Positions 27,090 to 38,734 are shown, counted from the stretch's first letter. The stretch is DNA of 64,000 nt from Flaccisagitta enflata (GCA_965153355.1 OZ231126.1:35154001-35218000), one strand, 5' to 3'. The notes: generated by a model from the letters alone, not told the origin. Numbers and translations: made by a program.

Positions 27090-28470
27090 CCACTTTACCC
27101 TTTCATTTCCCCCACTTTACCCTTTCATTTTCCCCACTAAACCGTTTTATTTTCCCCACTCAACCATTTAATTTTCTTCACTGGACCCTTGCATTTTCCC
27201 CACGTTTCTCTTTCATTTTCCCCACTTTACCGTTTCATTTTCCCACTTTACCATTCCATTTTCCTTGCTTTACCCTTTCATTTTCCCACTTCACTGTTTC
27301 ATTTCCCCAACTTTACCCTTTCATTCTCCCCATTTAACCATTTTATTTTCTCCAATTTACCCTTTCATTTTCCCCACTTTACTCTTTCATTTTCCTCACT
27401 TTGCCGTTTCAATTTTCCCCACTTTACTCTTTCATTTCCCCCGCATTACTGTTTTATTTTCCCCACTTTACTCTTTCATTTTCCCACTTTACTGTTTCAT
27501 TTCCCCCACTTTACCCTTTCATTCTCCTCACTTAACCATTTTATTTTCTCCACTGTATCCTTTCATTTTTCTCTTTACCCTTTCATTTTCCCCACTTTAC
27601 CGTTTCATTTACCCACTTTACTGTTCCATTTGCCTCGCTTTACCCTTTCATTTTCTCACTTTACAGTTTCATTTCCCCCACTTTACCCTTTCATTCTCCC
27701 CACTTAACCGTTTTATTTTCCCCACTTTACTCTTTCATTTTCCCCACTTTACCGTTTCATTTTCCTCACTTTACTCTTTCATTTCCCCCCATTACTGTTT
27801 CATTTTCCCCTTTTTACTCTTTCATTTTCCCACTTTACTGTTTCATTTCCCCCACTTTACCCTTTCATTCTCCCCACTTAACTGTTTTATTTTCTCCACT
27901 TTACTCTTTCATTTCCCCTGCATTACTGTTTCATTTTCCCCACTTTACCCTTTCATTTTCCCCACTTTACCCTTTCATTTCCCACACTTTACCCTTTCAT
28001 TTTCCCCACTTTACCGTTTCATTTCCCACACTTTACTCTTTCATTTTCCCACTTTACTGTTTCATTTCCCCCACTTTACCCTTTCATTCCCCTTCTTTAC
28101 CGTTTCATTTTCCCCACTTTACTCTTTCATTTCCCCCGCATTACTGTTTCATTTTCCCCACTTTACCCTTTCATTTTCCCCACTTTACCCTTTCATTTTC
28201 CCCACTGTAACGTATCATTTTACCCACATTTCTCTTTCTTTTTCCCCACTTCACCATTCCATTTTCTTCACTTTACCGTTCCATTTTCCCCACTTTACTC
28301 TTTCCTTTCCACCATTTTACCGTTCCATTTTCCCCACTTTACTCTTTCTTTTTCCCCACTTTACCGTTTCATTTTCTTCACTTAACCGTTCCATTTTCCC
28401 CACTTTACTGTTACATTTTCCCCACTTTACCGTTCCATTTTCCCCACTTTACCCTTTTATTCTCTTTCAT
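27090..28470. repeat. Minisatellite, ~21-22 bp unit, about 1.4 kb
   Basis: Units of CTTTACCCTTTCATTTTCCC with length and base variants (Cs, TTACCG or TTACTG). The frames crossing it are repeat translations; the same peptide motif recurs endlessly. Confidence 0.95.
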
Positions 28471-29040
28471 TTTCCTTACCTCCGCTCCTAGCTTTTTCCT
28501 TAAGCTTTTATTTTCTTTCTTTAAAATGGTTTTTCTTTTCAGTAGTACAACAACCCGTAAGTCAAGCTTTTGATTAAGTTAACAACTCCATTTAATGATC
28601 TTCTCGATGCTCAGTTTCACTTTCCTTATTATCACGAGCACTGGACTGGAAGTTAATTTTCTTTCTTCTTGTTGGCTAGTTTATTGGAGACGATTTTTAC
28701 CGGTTTGTTCATCACATTGTAAATAACTTAGGATCATTTGAGTTAGGCTTTGCTGTATTTAAACTAAGTGATGAAAAACATTTAACTGAAAAGGAAAATT
28801 TAAATTTAGAAAAAAGAAAAGAAAATTGAAGTGTTCTTGTTGTAAGTTATGCTAATTGATCTTTATCATCTCTTTCAAAACGATTTAAAGTGATTTCTGC
28901 AGTTCAACCAGATAAGCCTTTGTCATTTGATTTAGGTTCGTTTTGATTATAATTTTAGCATTCTATTATAATGTTCTCAAATTATTGCAGATGTTGAGAG
29001 AACAAAAACAGTCATCGACCCCTTCAACTTCAAGCACAAC
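28471..29040. other. Unassigned A/T-rich sequence
   Basis: No gene supported. Confidence 0.35.
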
Positions 29041-29110
29041 CTACTTAGGCAGGGCACGGGTACCGCTGACCATCTTACCCTTTTGCGACTATTGCTTATC
29101 CATTTACCCC
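29040..29110. repeat. Family E motif, inverted
   Basis: GGGTACCGCTGACCATCTTA followed by CTTTTGCGACTATTG. Confidence 0.65.
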
Positions 29111-29264
29111 AACTGCAAACCATAGGGGTGGGTCTTGTGGCGGCTGAGTGGTTACGGCTTTTGCAAAAAGGTCGATTACACGACGGTGTCAACTTTCCTG
29201 CCATATTTTCCCCCAAATTAAGCCCAATTTCCGCTTTCCAATATTTATTCCCGATATTCAAGAA

Positions 29265-29535
29265 GCACCCAATAACAACGCAGACACAGTATTTCGGAGT
29301 AGATAACAACGCAGAAACAGTATTTTAAAATCGATAACAATACAGACACAGTATTTTAGAGTAAATAACAACACAGACAGTATTCCAGAGTTTATAACAA
29401 CACAGACACAGTATTTTTGAGTTGATAACAACGCAGACACAGCATTCCAGAGCTCATAAAAACGCAGACAGCATCTCAGAGTTGATAACAACGCAGACAG
29501 GATAATTCAGAGTTGATAACAGCGCACACTGGATT
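29265..29535. repeat. ~31-bp tandem repeat
   Basis: About nine imperfect units with AACAACGCAGACACAGTATT and AGAGTTGAT. Confidence 0.85.
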
Positions 29536-29539
29536 CCAG

Positions 29540-30240
29540 ACACTGTATTCCAAAGTTACCAAAAAAGGCGGCTCTCGCCTTAGGAAAAAAGTCGTAAGTG
29601 CGAGGTTTTGAAAATTCTTGTGATTGTTTTTTGTCTGGTTGTCTGGTTGTCGGATGGACAGACAGACCAACAGACCAATAGATTGACTGACGGACAAAGC
29701 CTCTTGTAGCGTCCAGAGTTGAAATGAGAAAGAGACTGTGCTGCTAGGATGCACAATCATCACTTGGGACATTTCAAAGTTCAAATAGACTTCAACTAAC
29801 TAGATTCCTTGTTTTTGGGAAAAATGCAAAAAATGCGAAAAATATAAAAAGATTTAAAAAATCATAGCTCCAAAATTATCAATCGCACAGAATTCTGCTT
29901 GGCGTCATCTGAAAGAGGAGAATTAGCTCTTTCTTAGCTATTAATTTCATGCGTAGTCCCGCTCTGCCCCCAAAATGTATCAACTTTCCCAAACAACTCA
30001 TAAAACAAAGGGAAATCTGTTTTTCTCTGCAAGACTCAAAAAGACCGAAAGGACTTCGTCTCTTCGACTTTTTTTCCAAAATATTGACTTGAGGTGCGAT
30101 CATGGAAATCTAGACAATCGCTTGTATGCCTGTTCATGTTTGTTTGTTTTTTCAATCTTTTGATCTTTTGATTTCAGTGTGCAAAAAAGAAAAAAAAAAG
30201 AAAATTGTAACTTACTGGACATGAGATCAAATTCAAAGCC
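29540..30240. other. Unassigned sequence with a family C-like fragment
   Basis: GACAGACAGACCAACAGACC and GACGGACAAAGCCTCTTGTAG at 29655-29710 resemble the element at 8.4 kb. Confidence 0.4.
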
Positions 30241-30256
30241 ACAGTAGCGACTGACG

Positions 30257-30258
<2 letters not shown>

Positions 30259-30300
<42 letters not shown>
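30259..30300. repeat. (CT)n microsatellite
   Basis: Pure dinucleotide tract. Confidence 0.95.
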
Positions 30301-30301
<1 letters not shown>

Positions 30302-30502
30302 CAAAGTTTCCATACTTCCTGTAGCGGTTAATGATATCAGCCAAACCAAAAATTCCGTTTTCCGATTCAGGATGCTTTTGCAGATGCTTTTGTCGTTATC
30401 GGCCTTGTTGCTGTCATCAAAATTGTTGTTGTTGTCGTTATCTTCCTTCTTACTGTCATTGATATCGTCGTTGTCGTCATCATCCTCGCTTTGTAACACC
30501 TG

Positions 30503-30702
30503 TTAAAGTGAAAACGTCACAGCAACACTAATAACAAAACACTGAAAAGCGTACTTAAAGTTGGCCCAGTGGGATAAAATTTTAGCTGGAGCTTCCTATT
30601 ACCTTCGAGCAGCTACAGCTAAAATTTCATATTACTGGACCGACTAAAAGTAACCTTTTCATAGTTCTATTTTGAGTGGTGCTGTGACGTTTTTACTTTA
30701 AT
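30503..30702. mobile_element. Small foldback element, ~200 bp
   Basis: Ends TTAAAGTGAAAACGTCACAG and TGTGACGTTTTTACTTTAA are inverted copies. Inner arms hold TTTTAGCTGGAGC and GCTACAGCTAAAA. Confidence 0.8.
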
Positions 30703-30924
30703 AGATGATATGGTCAACGGCGTTGTCGTTGTTGTTGTTTTGCATGGTAATTGATAGTTGTTGTTGTTAGTTGTCGTCGTTGTTGTTATTGATAGTCGTC
30801 GTCGTTGTTGACGTCAAAACGTTTTTTTTTCTCGCAGCCGTCATCGTCGATGTCTTCATCGTCGGCATTATTGTCGTTGCGCCAGTAATGACATCCTAGG
30901 TCATGTTTGCAGGAGTGTTCTCTC

Positions 30925-30930
30925 CCACAG

Positions 30931-31004
<74 letters not shown>

Positions 31005-31190
31005 GCGTCGTTTTTCATGGTCATGACAGTTGTCGTTGTCGTTGACGTTGTCGTTGTCGTTGTCGTTGTCGTTGACGTTGTCGTTGTCGGTGTCGTTGTC
31101 GTTGTCTTTGACGTTGACGTTGATGTTGACGTTGTCATTGTCTTTGTCATCGTTTTCTTAGTTGTCGTCGTCGTTGTTTTTTCCACGGGT
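30925..31190. repeat. (GTT)n then (GTCGTT)n
   Basis: Trinucleotide tract followed by a degenerate hexanucleotide. Confidence 0.95.
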
Positions 31191-31244
31191 AGTACTTAGT
31201 CTCGGAAGTGAACGTCGTGTTACAAATGGGAAATATTCCCGTCT

Positions 31245-31850
31245 CGTCTGCTACCCACTAATGGATCGCTGTAATTCATCACGAGTAAGTCATCAAGTGA
31301 TCTAACAATTAGACACTAGCCATTCATTAAGTTGTTCACTTGCCATCCACTAATGGATCGCTGTAATTCATCACGAGTAATTCATCAAGTGATCACACAA
31401 TTAAACAGTAGCCATTCATTAAATTGTTCACTTGCCACCCACTAATGGATCGCTGTAATTCATCACAAGTAATTTATCAAGTGATCTAACAATTAAACAG
31501 TAGCCATTCATTAAGTTTTTCACTTGCCACCCACTAATGGATCGCTGTAATTCATCACAAGTAATCTATTATGTAATCACACAATCAAACAGTAGCCATC
31601 CATTCACCTCTCCACTTGCTACCCACTAATAGATCGCTGTAACTCATCTAGTGATCATGCAATTACACAGTAGTCGTTCATTCAGTTTTTCACTTGCTAT
31701 TCACTAATGGATCGCTGTAATTCATCAAGTGATCATAAAATTTTACAGTCGTCATTCATTCATTTGTCCACTTGCTATTCACTAATGGATCGATGTAATT
31801 CATCAAGTGATCCCACAATTGCACTTTAGCCATTCATTCCTTAGTTCACT
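31245..31850. repeat. ~90-bp satellite-like tandem repeat, about 7 copies
   Basis: Marker CACTAATGGATCGCTGTAAT recurs roughly every 80-95 bp, with AGCCATTCATTAAGTTGTTC in each unit. Copies become more divergent and shorter downstream. Confidence 0.9.
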
Positions 31851-31984
31851 TTCTTCCCGCTGTAAAGTCACAACGGCGTTAACCAGCTGCATGCAGTAAC
31901 AATGTAACAACATTGAAACTGCCCCTGCCCAGTGTCACTAAAACGCGACTAGGATAGAGAGTTTTTTCCCTCGATTCTACTTTT

Positions 31985-32222
31985 CTCTTGAGCATCAGAT
32001 GCACACTTATATTACTCAGATGCTCACTGAGTTACTCAGTTACTCTACTTTTCTCTTGAGCATCAGATGCACACTCATATTACTCAGATACTCACTCAGT
32101 CACTCAATTACTCAGATGCATACTCATATTACTCAGATCCACACCCAAAATACGCGGATGCACACTAAAATTACGCGGATGCACACTCAGATTACACAGA
32201 TACACACTCAAAATACGCAAGT
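31985..32222. repeat. Short tandem of ATTACTCAGATGCACACTCA units
   Basis: Imperfect units of about 20-24 bp. Confidence 0.85.
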
Positions 32223-32559
32223 AGTATGGTATAGTACGCCGAACACCCTCGTTTTTTTTATGTTGATTTACACGTTCTCATAACATTTTAGTGAGTAAAG
32301 ACAATTAAAAAAAACATTGTCATTGCCTTTTACGGACACGGTTTATGATCGGCTTTTTGGTTCTGGTTTTGGTTTTCGTTTTTTTGTTTTTTTCTTTTTT
32401 TTAAAAAACATTCAGAACGTCGACATTTGTTTTTCTTTTATTTTCTTTACGCGCATGTGTTCACGATTGGCTCTGTTGATATGAATCTTTATAGTGTAAA
32501 AGGTTTAAGATGCAATATGACTAGAAATACAACAGCATTACATTTCAAACCTTTTCGTT

Positions 32560-32920
32560 AAAAGACGTTTTTAGTAGGAAGCCAATAAAGTGATATAAGA
32601 CGATGGACGGATGCGTTTGAAGAAAAGTGATTTGACGCGTAATTTAGGAAGCCGCAGGAGGATACAAAAATATCTGTGGTTTGATCTTTATTTCCTGCGG
32701 GTTACTAAAAGACGCGGCGCTCAATTGGTGCGAGAGATAGGTTGCGAAGAAAGTGAATCACCGCGTAATTAAGCAATACACTGTGGGTATAAGAAGACCT
32801 GTGGCTGTTCCTATTACCCCAGCATGTTACTAAAGGACGCGACGTTCGATGAACGCAAGTGACGAAGGAAGCGAAAGATTTACGCGAGAGATGTAGAAGG
32901 CGACACATATTTCCATACGA
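32560..32920. repeat. Degenerate ~125-bp tandem repeat
   Basis: About three units sharing GTTACTAAAAGACGCG and GTGAATCACCGCGTAATT-type segments. Confidence 0.6.
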
Positions 32921-33240
32921 AAAGACTACCAGATCGTAGTTATTTATTGCTTTGGGCTGATAATCCCTTCATACAAATTCATATGTCCGTCAATAAGTTA
33001 TCGAAACTCTCTTATGTGCGTAACCAGGAGATTGACGACATGTAAGCTCTCTCTCGTCGCGGTAGCTGAAAGTTTGACGGTGACGAGATAAAATTTTGCG
33101 CGGCATTCTTTCAGTTACGCATATGAGCGAGCGACAGTAGCAGTAAGTATACGATCGCGATGTGAGGAAATATTTTTTTCTCGTATATTTTTATCGAAAG
33201 AAGATGCTATTTGATTTTTGATGTTAGTATTAGACGCAGT
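32921..33240. other. Unassigned sequence
   Basis: Nothing supported. Confidence 0.35.
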
Positions 33241-33585
33241 AAAAGACGAAAATTTATAGTTAGCTCGCTGACCTTTAAGATGTAAACTGACATACTAGTC
33301 ATACTAGCCATACTAGTCATACTCAGTTTGCACCCTACATGTCTACAAGATGAGACGCAGACGCAAGATGAGACGCAAGATGAGACGCAAGATGAGACGC
33401 AAGATGAAACGCAAGATGAGACGCAAGATAAGACGCAAGATGAGACGCAAGATGAGACGCAGACACATGATGAGACGCAGACGCAGAGACGAAAATTTAT
33501 AGTCAGCTCGTTGACCTTTAAGATGTAAACTGAAAGGAACTCGGCGATTGGAACTCAGTTTGCATCTTACTTGTCTACAAGATGA
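33241..33585. repeat. Direct duplication flanking a GAGACGCAAGAT array
   Basis: The segment GACCTTTAAGATGTAAACTG with flanks occurs at 33248-33291 and 33491-33532, as does CTCAGTTTGCA...TGTCTACAAGATGA. Between them are about ten 12-bp units. Confidence 0.85.
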
Positions 33586-33589
33586 AAAC

Positions 33590-33800
33590 ATTCCTTGAAC
33601 GAACAAATAAACAAAAATGAATAAATCGACAAATGAATAAATCAACAAAATGAATAGATTAATAAATCGATGATTGCTAAATGAACAAGAAGGATGAATA
33701 AATCGATTTAATTTCAAATGAGCAAATCGCTTTGAATAATAAAATGAATAAATTGCATAACAAATGAATAAATTGTATAAAATGAATAAATCGCATAATA
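33590..33800. repeat. AAATGAATAAATCG-type tandem
   Basis: Imperfect 12-16 bp units, A/T-rich. Confidence 0.8.
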
Positions 33801-34400
33801 AATTTAAACCGCTTTTAATTTTCTTATCACGTCATTCAGTTCATCATCACCACTTTCCCCGCTCTCCGCTTTCTTCTCTCTCCATTTGGTCCATTTTCCC
33901 TCCCCATTATTCCCATCGAAAAAAACATTTTTCCCAGCTGAAAATACTTTCTCCTCCTTCACTTCCGTCCTTTTCTCCTCCCCCACCGATCGATAACGAA
34001 CGCGACTCGGTTGTTTTGGGATATTTTCATTTTTCTGTGACGTCAAACATTTGTTTGTGTGTGTGTGTGTGTATAGGGTGTAATAGTCGAAATGGAAAAA
34101 AATGTTGAAGATGGCAGAGGTTTTTTAGGGTTTTGTAGAAATGGAAAAAATGGCGAAGCGAGAAAGATTGAAAGGTACAGTTTCAGCGGTCATGATTGAA
34201 AATATAAGAATTAGCTACCCACCATTTGTTTTACAATAATCTAGTCCCAAAGTGCAGAAAGAGCTATTAATAGTGTGGACATCATAACCCGTAATAGTTA
34301 CAGGAAAAATTGCAGAAAAAAGCTGAACCAGCTACAAGAATAGTCTAAAGCCACAAAAATCCCGAGAAAACTTATCTATTATTTTTTTGTACCTTTCTTC

Positions 34401-35233
34401 TCACAAAGCAGTTGAACGAAAAAGCCCCACCAAACCATAATCCTCATCATCTCCACAAGTTCCCCTTCCTCTACCACTTGCTCCCCTCGGTCCTCCTCTG
34501 ACTCCTCTGTTTCCCCCTCTATTCGCTCTGCCTCCTCTGTTTCCTCCTCTTGGTCTCCCTACTCTTCCACCTCTTACTCCGTTTCTTCTAGCCACAACTC
34601 TTTCCATTCTGTCTCTCTCCGACCTTGCCTCTCTTTCATTTCTCTCCGCTCTAAGGGCACTCATCACTACTTCCAAATTTCTCAATTGCTCCTCATGCCT
34701 CTCCCTCGCCCTCTCCATCTCCATATCCATGCTCTCGTCAGTCCTCAACTCCTGCGCCTCCTCATCCGCTGCAATCTCATTTGGCATCGTAGGATCGAAG
34801 GGATCATTACGCAACTGTTGTTGTCGCGTTAATGAATGGAATTAAATAACTTAAACTTAGTAAATATAACTAGATACAATCAAAGAGGCGTATAATCTAA
34901 GAGGCGTACAAACTAAGAGGCGTACAAACTAGGAGTATACAAACTAGATTAGGATAGTCTCGTTTGTAACAGGCCTTGTAACTAAAAGTGTACAAACTAG
35001 ATTATGGTTGCTTATGGAAAAAATAATTACCAAGGCCGCCATATTGATGCCCTCCGGCAGCTGCGGCAGCTCCCTATCGCGGCGGCGGGCAACAAAGCGG
35101 CGTGTAGCCGCACCGATCCCGACAAAGACGCCGAGAGCCAAAATTGTTACCGCGGACCCGATCCTTATGAGGATTTGAACCGAATCGCGATAAAGCAGAT
35201 ACAAGAACTTAATTCGCGATATTTGATTTAGAA
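34401..35233 (-). CDS. Spliced minus-strand gene: membrane segment plus coiled coil and RGG-rich tail
   Basis: Two exons: about 35233-35031 and 34814-34401. The intron begins GTAATT and ends CAACAACAG. Phase is 0 at both sides, and the second exon opens exactly at the acceptor. Exon 1 encodes a hydrophobic helix (roughly VTILALGVFVGIGA) flanked by Arg-rich residues (TRRFVARRRDRELPQ). Exon 2 is acidic (DEEAQELRTDES), then a Glu/Arg-rich coiled-coil candidate, then Gly/Arg repeats (RGGRVGRPRGGNRGG) and a short acidic end. RGG tracts usually bind RNA; combined with a membrane segment this is unusual. The 5' start is not identified. It may be host or element-derived. Confidence 0.5.
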
Positions 35234-35268
35234 CTATGAAAATTTGCGGTTCGAATACATGATTTAAC

Positions 35269-35694
35269 TTACAATGCGCTTTTCCAATCGACGGTTTGCG
35301 GGTGGGGAAGCGGAGAAGAGGATGACGCGATCGTAATGTCCGCCGCTTGTCCGACCGAATGCTCGTCCGATTGTCCATCGTTGATTGTAATGTCCGCCGT
35401 CTGTTCACGTTTATCCGATTGTTCGTAGCCGACCGTAACGTCCGTTGTCTGGCTGTTGTCCGATGAATCCTCGACGTTTGACGAGAAGGCGGAGGAAGAG
35501 GAAGAGGATGTTGTGGTGGAGGTAGAGGCGGAAGCGGCGCGGAATGAGGAAGAAGTGGTGGAGGCGGATAAGAGGGACGGGCGCGTGGGCGATGCCGCCG
35601 ACGAAGTTGATGAGGATGATGACGAAGATGTTGATGATGTGGTTTGTTGTTGTTTTGTCTTGTTTTTCTTTTGTTTGTGTTTTGAAACCAGTGT

Positions 35695-35736
<42 letters not shown>

Positions 35737-35994
35737 TTGTTCCCGTTGTTTGTCTTCTTGTTGTTTTTGTTGTTCTTTTTGTTGTTGTTTGGGTTCTTCT
35801 TTTTTTTGTTCTTCTTGTTCTTTTTGTTCTTGTTCTTTTTGTTCTTGTTCTTTACGTTGTTGTTTTTTGTGTTCTTCTTGTTCTTCTTGTTTCTTTTGTT
35901 CTTTTTGTTTTTTCTGTTGTTCTTGGTCGTCTTGTTGTTTTTGTTTTTGATCCGTTTTCTGTTTAAATTCTTGTTGTTCTTGTTGTTGTTGTTG
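35269..35994 (-). other. Long Gln/Lys/Glu- and Ser-rich open frame without ATG
   Basis: A minus-strand frame open for over 230 codons, ending TAA at 35269-35271. The N-terminal half is Gln/Glu/Lys-rich from a degenerate (CAA)n tract. A Ser/Ala/Thr-rich middle follows. The last 70 codons contain three imperfect units of the type QTADITI-x(3)-GQSDE. There is no in-frame ATG. The end reads ATTGTAAGT, so it may instead end at a splice donor. It does not join in phase to the downstream exon at 35233, which is too close for a normal intron. It could be an exon or a translated repeat. Confidence 0.35.
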
Positions 35995-36000
35995 TTAGTA

Positions 36001-36322
36001 GTAAGTCTTCTGGTCTTAGGAGTCGAAATTTATAGCTGGACACTATGACGTCATCACTAAATCTAAGGGAAATACCTAGTGCTCCTACCTACAGCTCTCT
36101 TTATTTCTATAGTAAATTTGATTTAGCAGTACAAGTTCATAGCTTGAAATCCCTATAGAGTGGCCAGATTTCTATGCTGGTCAAGCTTTAACTTAAGATT
36201 ACGGCCATGTGAACGTTTCTCCGGCCAATCATAAGGTACAGTACAGTATTTACTATCTTCTACTATACTTTGTATAGCAAATGAAGCTGACCACAGGTTA
36301 GTAACAAAGAAATAAAGAGGGA

Positions 36323-36358
<36 letters not shown>

Positions 36359-37649
36359 AGAAAGAGAGAGAGAGAAAGAAAGAAAGAAAGGAAGAAAGAA
36401 AGAAGGAAAGAAAGAAAGAAAGAAAGAAAGGCGATGACCATTGAAAGATAGCAGGAGGATAGAAGAAGATAGAAAGAAGGATAGAAATGATGATGACCAT
36501 CCAAAATACTATAAGATAAGAAGTATTACTACTATCGCCAAAATCACAGTCTGTACCATGAACTTGTACCTTCTGTGATTTGGGCTCCGGCTGCCAAAAT
36601 CATGGCCTGTACCATGAACTTGTACCTTCTGTGATTTGGGCTCCGGCTGCCAAAATCATAGCCCGTACCATGAACTTGTACCTTCTGTGATTCGGCTCTG
36701 GCTGCCAAAATCATAGCCCGTACCTAGTTCGTGTACTTTCTGACATTGGCCTTTTGTTTCTTCTTAGATGAAAAGGAGAAGTACTTGGTATAGAGCTGAG
36801 AAATTAGGAACGGCTGAGTTAAGGAAAGGGTTGAGGAGGAGATGCACAGATATAAGGAATGGTTAAAAAACCTTGAAAGGCTTATTGAAAAAGTAAATTT
36901 TGATATATGGATGCATAAGTATATTGGAATGGCAGGTTTAAGGTTTTTGAGGTTCTTCTCAGGTATTTTGGTATACCCTTTCAGGTTTTTGGTAGTCCAT
37001 TTTAGGTGTATTGAAGGTACGTTTTTGGTTGTTGTATGAGAAATTGGGTAAATTATAATGCCTGAAAAGGTTTTTTATTGTTACTTTAAAGGTTGTTTTG
37101 ATTGAAATTTTTTTAAAGAGAATTGTAAAGGCAAAATGAAGTTTTGAAATACAAAATGGCATAGTAAATGTGATATGAAAGGTAGGAAGATTAAAGGGAC
37201 ATAGTAAGGTACATTTATAGTATTGGTAAATTTGAAGATTTTGGTTTGAGCATTTTTGGTAACATTTATATGGTGCAAAATACGGTTAGTTACCTAATGG
37301 TTCTATAGTCAGTTGACGGCTAAGATGAAAGATAGACAATACAGGTTAGTTTGATCATGAGATAGAACAACATAGATAGAAAGACAGAGATAGAAAGAGC
37401 GAAAAGATAACAGAGATAGAAAGACAGACATAGAAAGACAGAAAACATGACATGAAAAAAATGGAGGAGGAAGAGGAGTGAGGAAGAGGAAGAGGAAGAG
37501 GAACAGGAAATAAAAAAAATATATGAAAGTTAATAGGAAGAGGAAGAGAAATGGAGGAAAAGAAAGATAGAAAAGAAATATAAGGAGGCGGAAGAGGAAG
37601 AGGAAAAGCATATATATATATAAGCATGATTTTACAATTTTTATTCATA
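36001..37649. other. Left flank of the Polinton
   Basis: Contains a (GAAA)n tract (36318-36430), a ~65-bp tandem with a TACCATGAACTTGTACCTTC core (36530-36730), and a purine-rich GATAGAAAGACAG stretch (37370-37610). A 32-codon ORF, 36768-36866 plus, directly follows an acceptor-like TTTGTTTCTTCTTAG; it is Arg-rich but unassignable. A (TA)n tract at 37610 precedes the ATPase start by 35 bp. Terminal repeats of the element were looked for here and not recognised. Confidence 0.5.
36530..36735. repeat. ~65-bp tandem repeat, three copies plus a partial
   Basis: Units with CCAAAATCA, CCATGAACTTGTACCTTC and TGATTTGGGCTCCGGCTG. The last partial unit reads TACCTAGTTCGTGTAC, close to part of the ATPase intron unit. 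Confidence 0.8.
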
Positions 37650-38723
37650 ATGATGGCTGAATTAAATGAAAATTTTTATTCCACAAAAACTCATAAATAT
37701 CCTCCGTCAAGTTTTCTACTTTTACTGGGAAATAGTAATTGTGGTATGCAACAAAAAAATACTTTTTATAGCTAAAATAAGACTTCAGATTTGAGGCCAA
37801 TACCTAGTTCTTATACTTTTGATTGGAAAATATTTTTCAAAGAAATTTGAGGCCAATACCTAGTTCTAATACTTTTGATTGGAAAATATTTTTATAGAAA
37901 TAATTTAAGCCCAATACCCTGTTCTAATACTTTTGATTAAAAATATTTTTCTTAGAAATTTGAGGCCAATACCTTGTTCTAATACTTTTGATAATAACTC
38001 GTTAAAAGTATTTTTGTTGCATATTTAATTTATGGATAAAAAGGAAAGACTACATTTTTATTGGAGACAATTAAAGACCATGAAAATCATTTTGTGACCA
38101 AGCCAACAAAGGTCATTTATTTTTTTCGCGAGGAGTGTAGTGCTGTGACAGAATTGAGAAAGTTTTTTTCTGAAAAAAATGATATTAAAGGATTGTTCCT
38201 AAGAAAGATTCCAGAGACAAATTTTATCGAAAGTTTGGGAATTGAAAAAGGATCCACTTGTATAATTTTTGACGACTTTCATGTACAAGCTTTATCAAGT
38301 GAGCCACTGAGGGAAACTCTTTTGAACCTCAGTAGTGTGTGGAATCACCATTATCAAATTGTGACATTTTATGTGGCACAGCAATATGACATGTTCCTGA
38401 AGTCGTCCAAACTGAATGGCCTTTTGGTTAACTCAACCCATATTGTCCTGTGGAGATCCAATCACGACGTTAAAACTATCAAAAGAAATTTGGATCGATA
38501 TTTTGTTAAGCTTAAAGGAGATCTGACATTGTGGAAAATATTTGAACGCTATGTTCAAAGTGAACAATATAAGTTTTTACTGATTTGTGTTTCTCCTTTG
38601 TGTCGACGGCCTTCGGTTTGGATGAATACTTTAATGTCGTCAGATGATCAAGTTCTTTCCTTCCATGAGTCGGACTCAGAATCGGATGATCAGGGAGAGA
38701 TTGATAGTGTGCAAGTACAGTAA
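37650..38723 (+). CDS. Polinton genome-packaging ATPase (FtsK/HerA type), two exons
   Basis: Predicted motor that drives element DNA into the capsid using ATP. Exon 1 is 37650-37743, exon 2 is 38044-38723; the 300-bp intron has GT at 37744 and AG at 38042-38043. Splicing gives a 257-aa frame. The P-loop pattern GxxxxGKT (about residues 27-34) is completed only across the splice junction, because an in-frame TAA at 38037-38039 closes the exon 2 frame just upstream. Walker B is a hydrophobic run ending in Asp-Asp near residues 108-109, inside CIIFDDF. The start is the first of two tandem ATGs at 37650 and 37653. The C-terminus is acidic and Ser-rich. The next ORF starts 11 bp downstream. Length suits Polinton ATPases. 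The intron contains a 55-58 bp tandem unit also found in a capsid gene intron. Confidence 0.87.
37744..38043 (+). repeat. ATPase intron containing a 55-58 bp tandem unit
   Basis: GT-AG intron. Four copies of a unit beginning GAGGCCAATACC or AAGCCCAATACC and continuing TTCTAATACTTTTGATTG start near 37793, 37849, 37907 and 37962. The same unit occurs three times in the last intron of the capsid gene (48433-48660). Confidence 0.85.
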
Positions 38724-38734
38724 GCAGTCAATCT

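Noticed and set aside
27265-28491. 408-codon plus-strand frame
   Set aside because: It translates a 21-22 bp minisatellite; overlapping frames give similar peptides and there is no unique sequence.
31245-31850. Possible CRISPR-like array
   Set aside because: There are no unique spacers; the whole ~90-bp unit repeats and diverges, and the context is eukaryotic.
35456-36048. Plus-strand acidic and Cys/Leu/Phe-rich frames
   Set aside because: They are shadows of the Gln/Ser-rich minus-strand frame and its (CAA)n tract.
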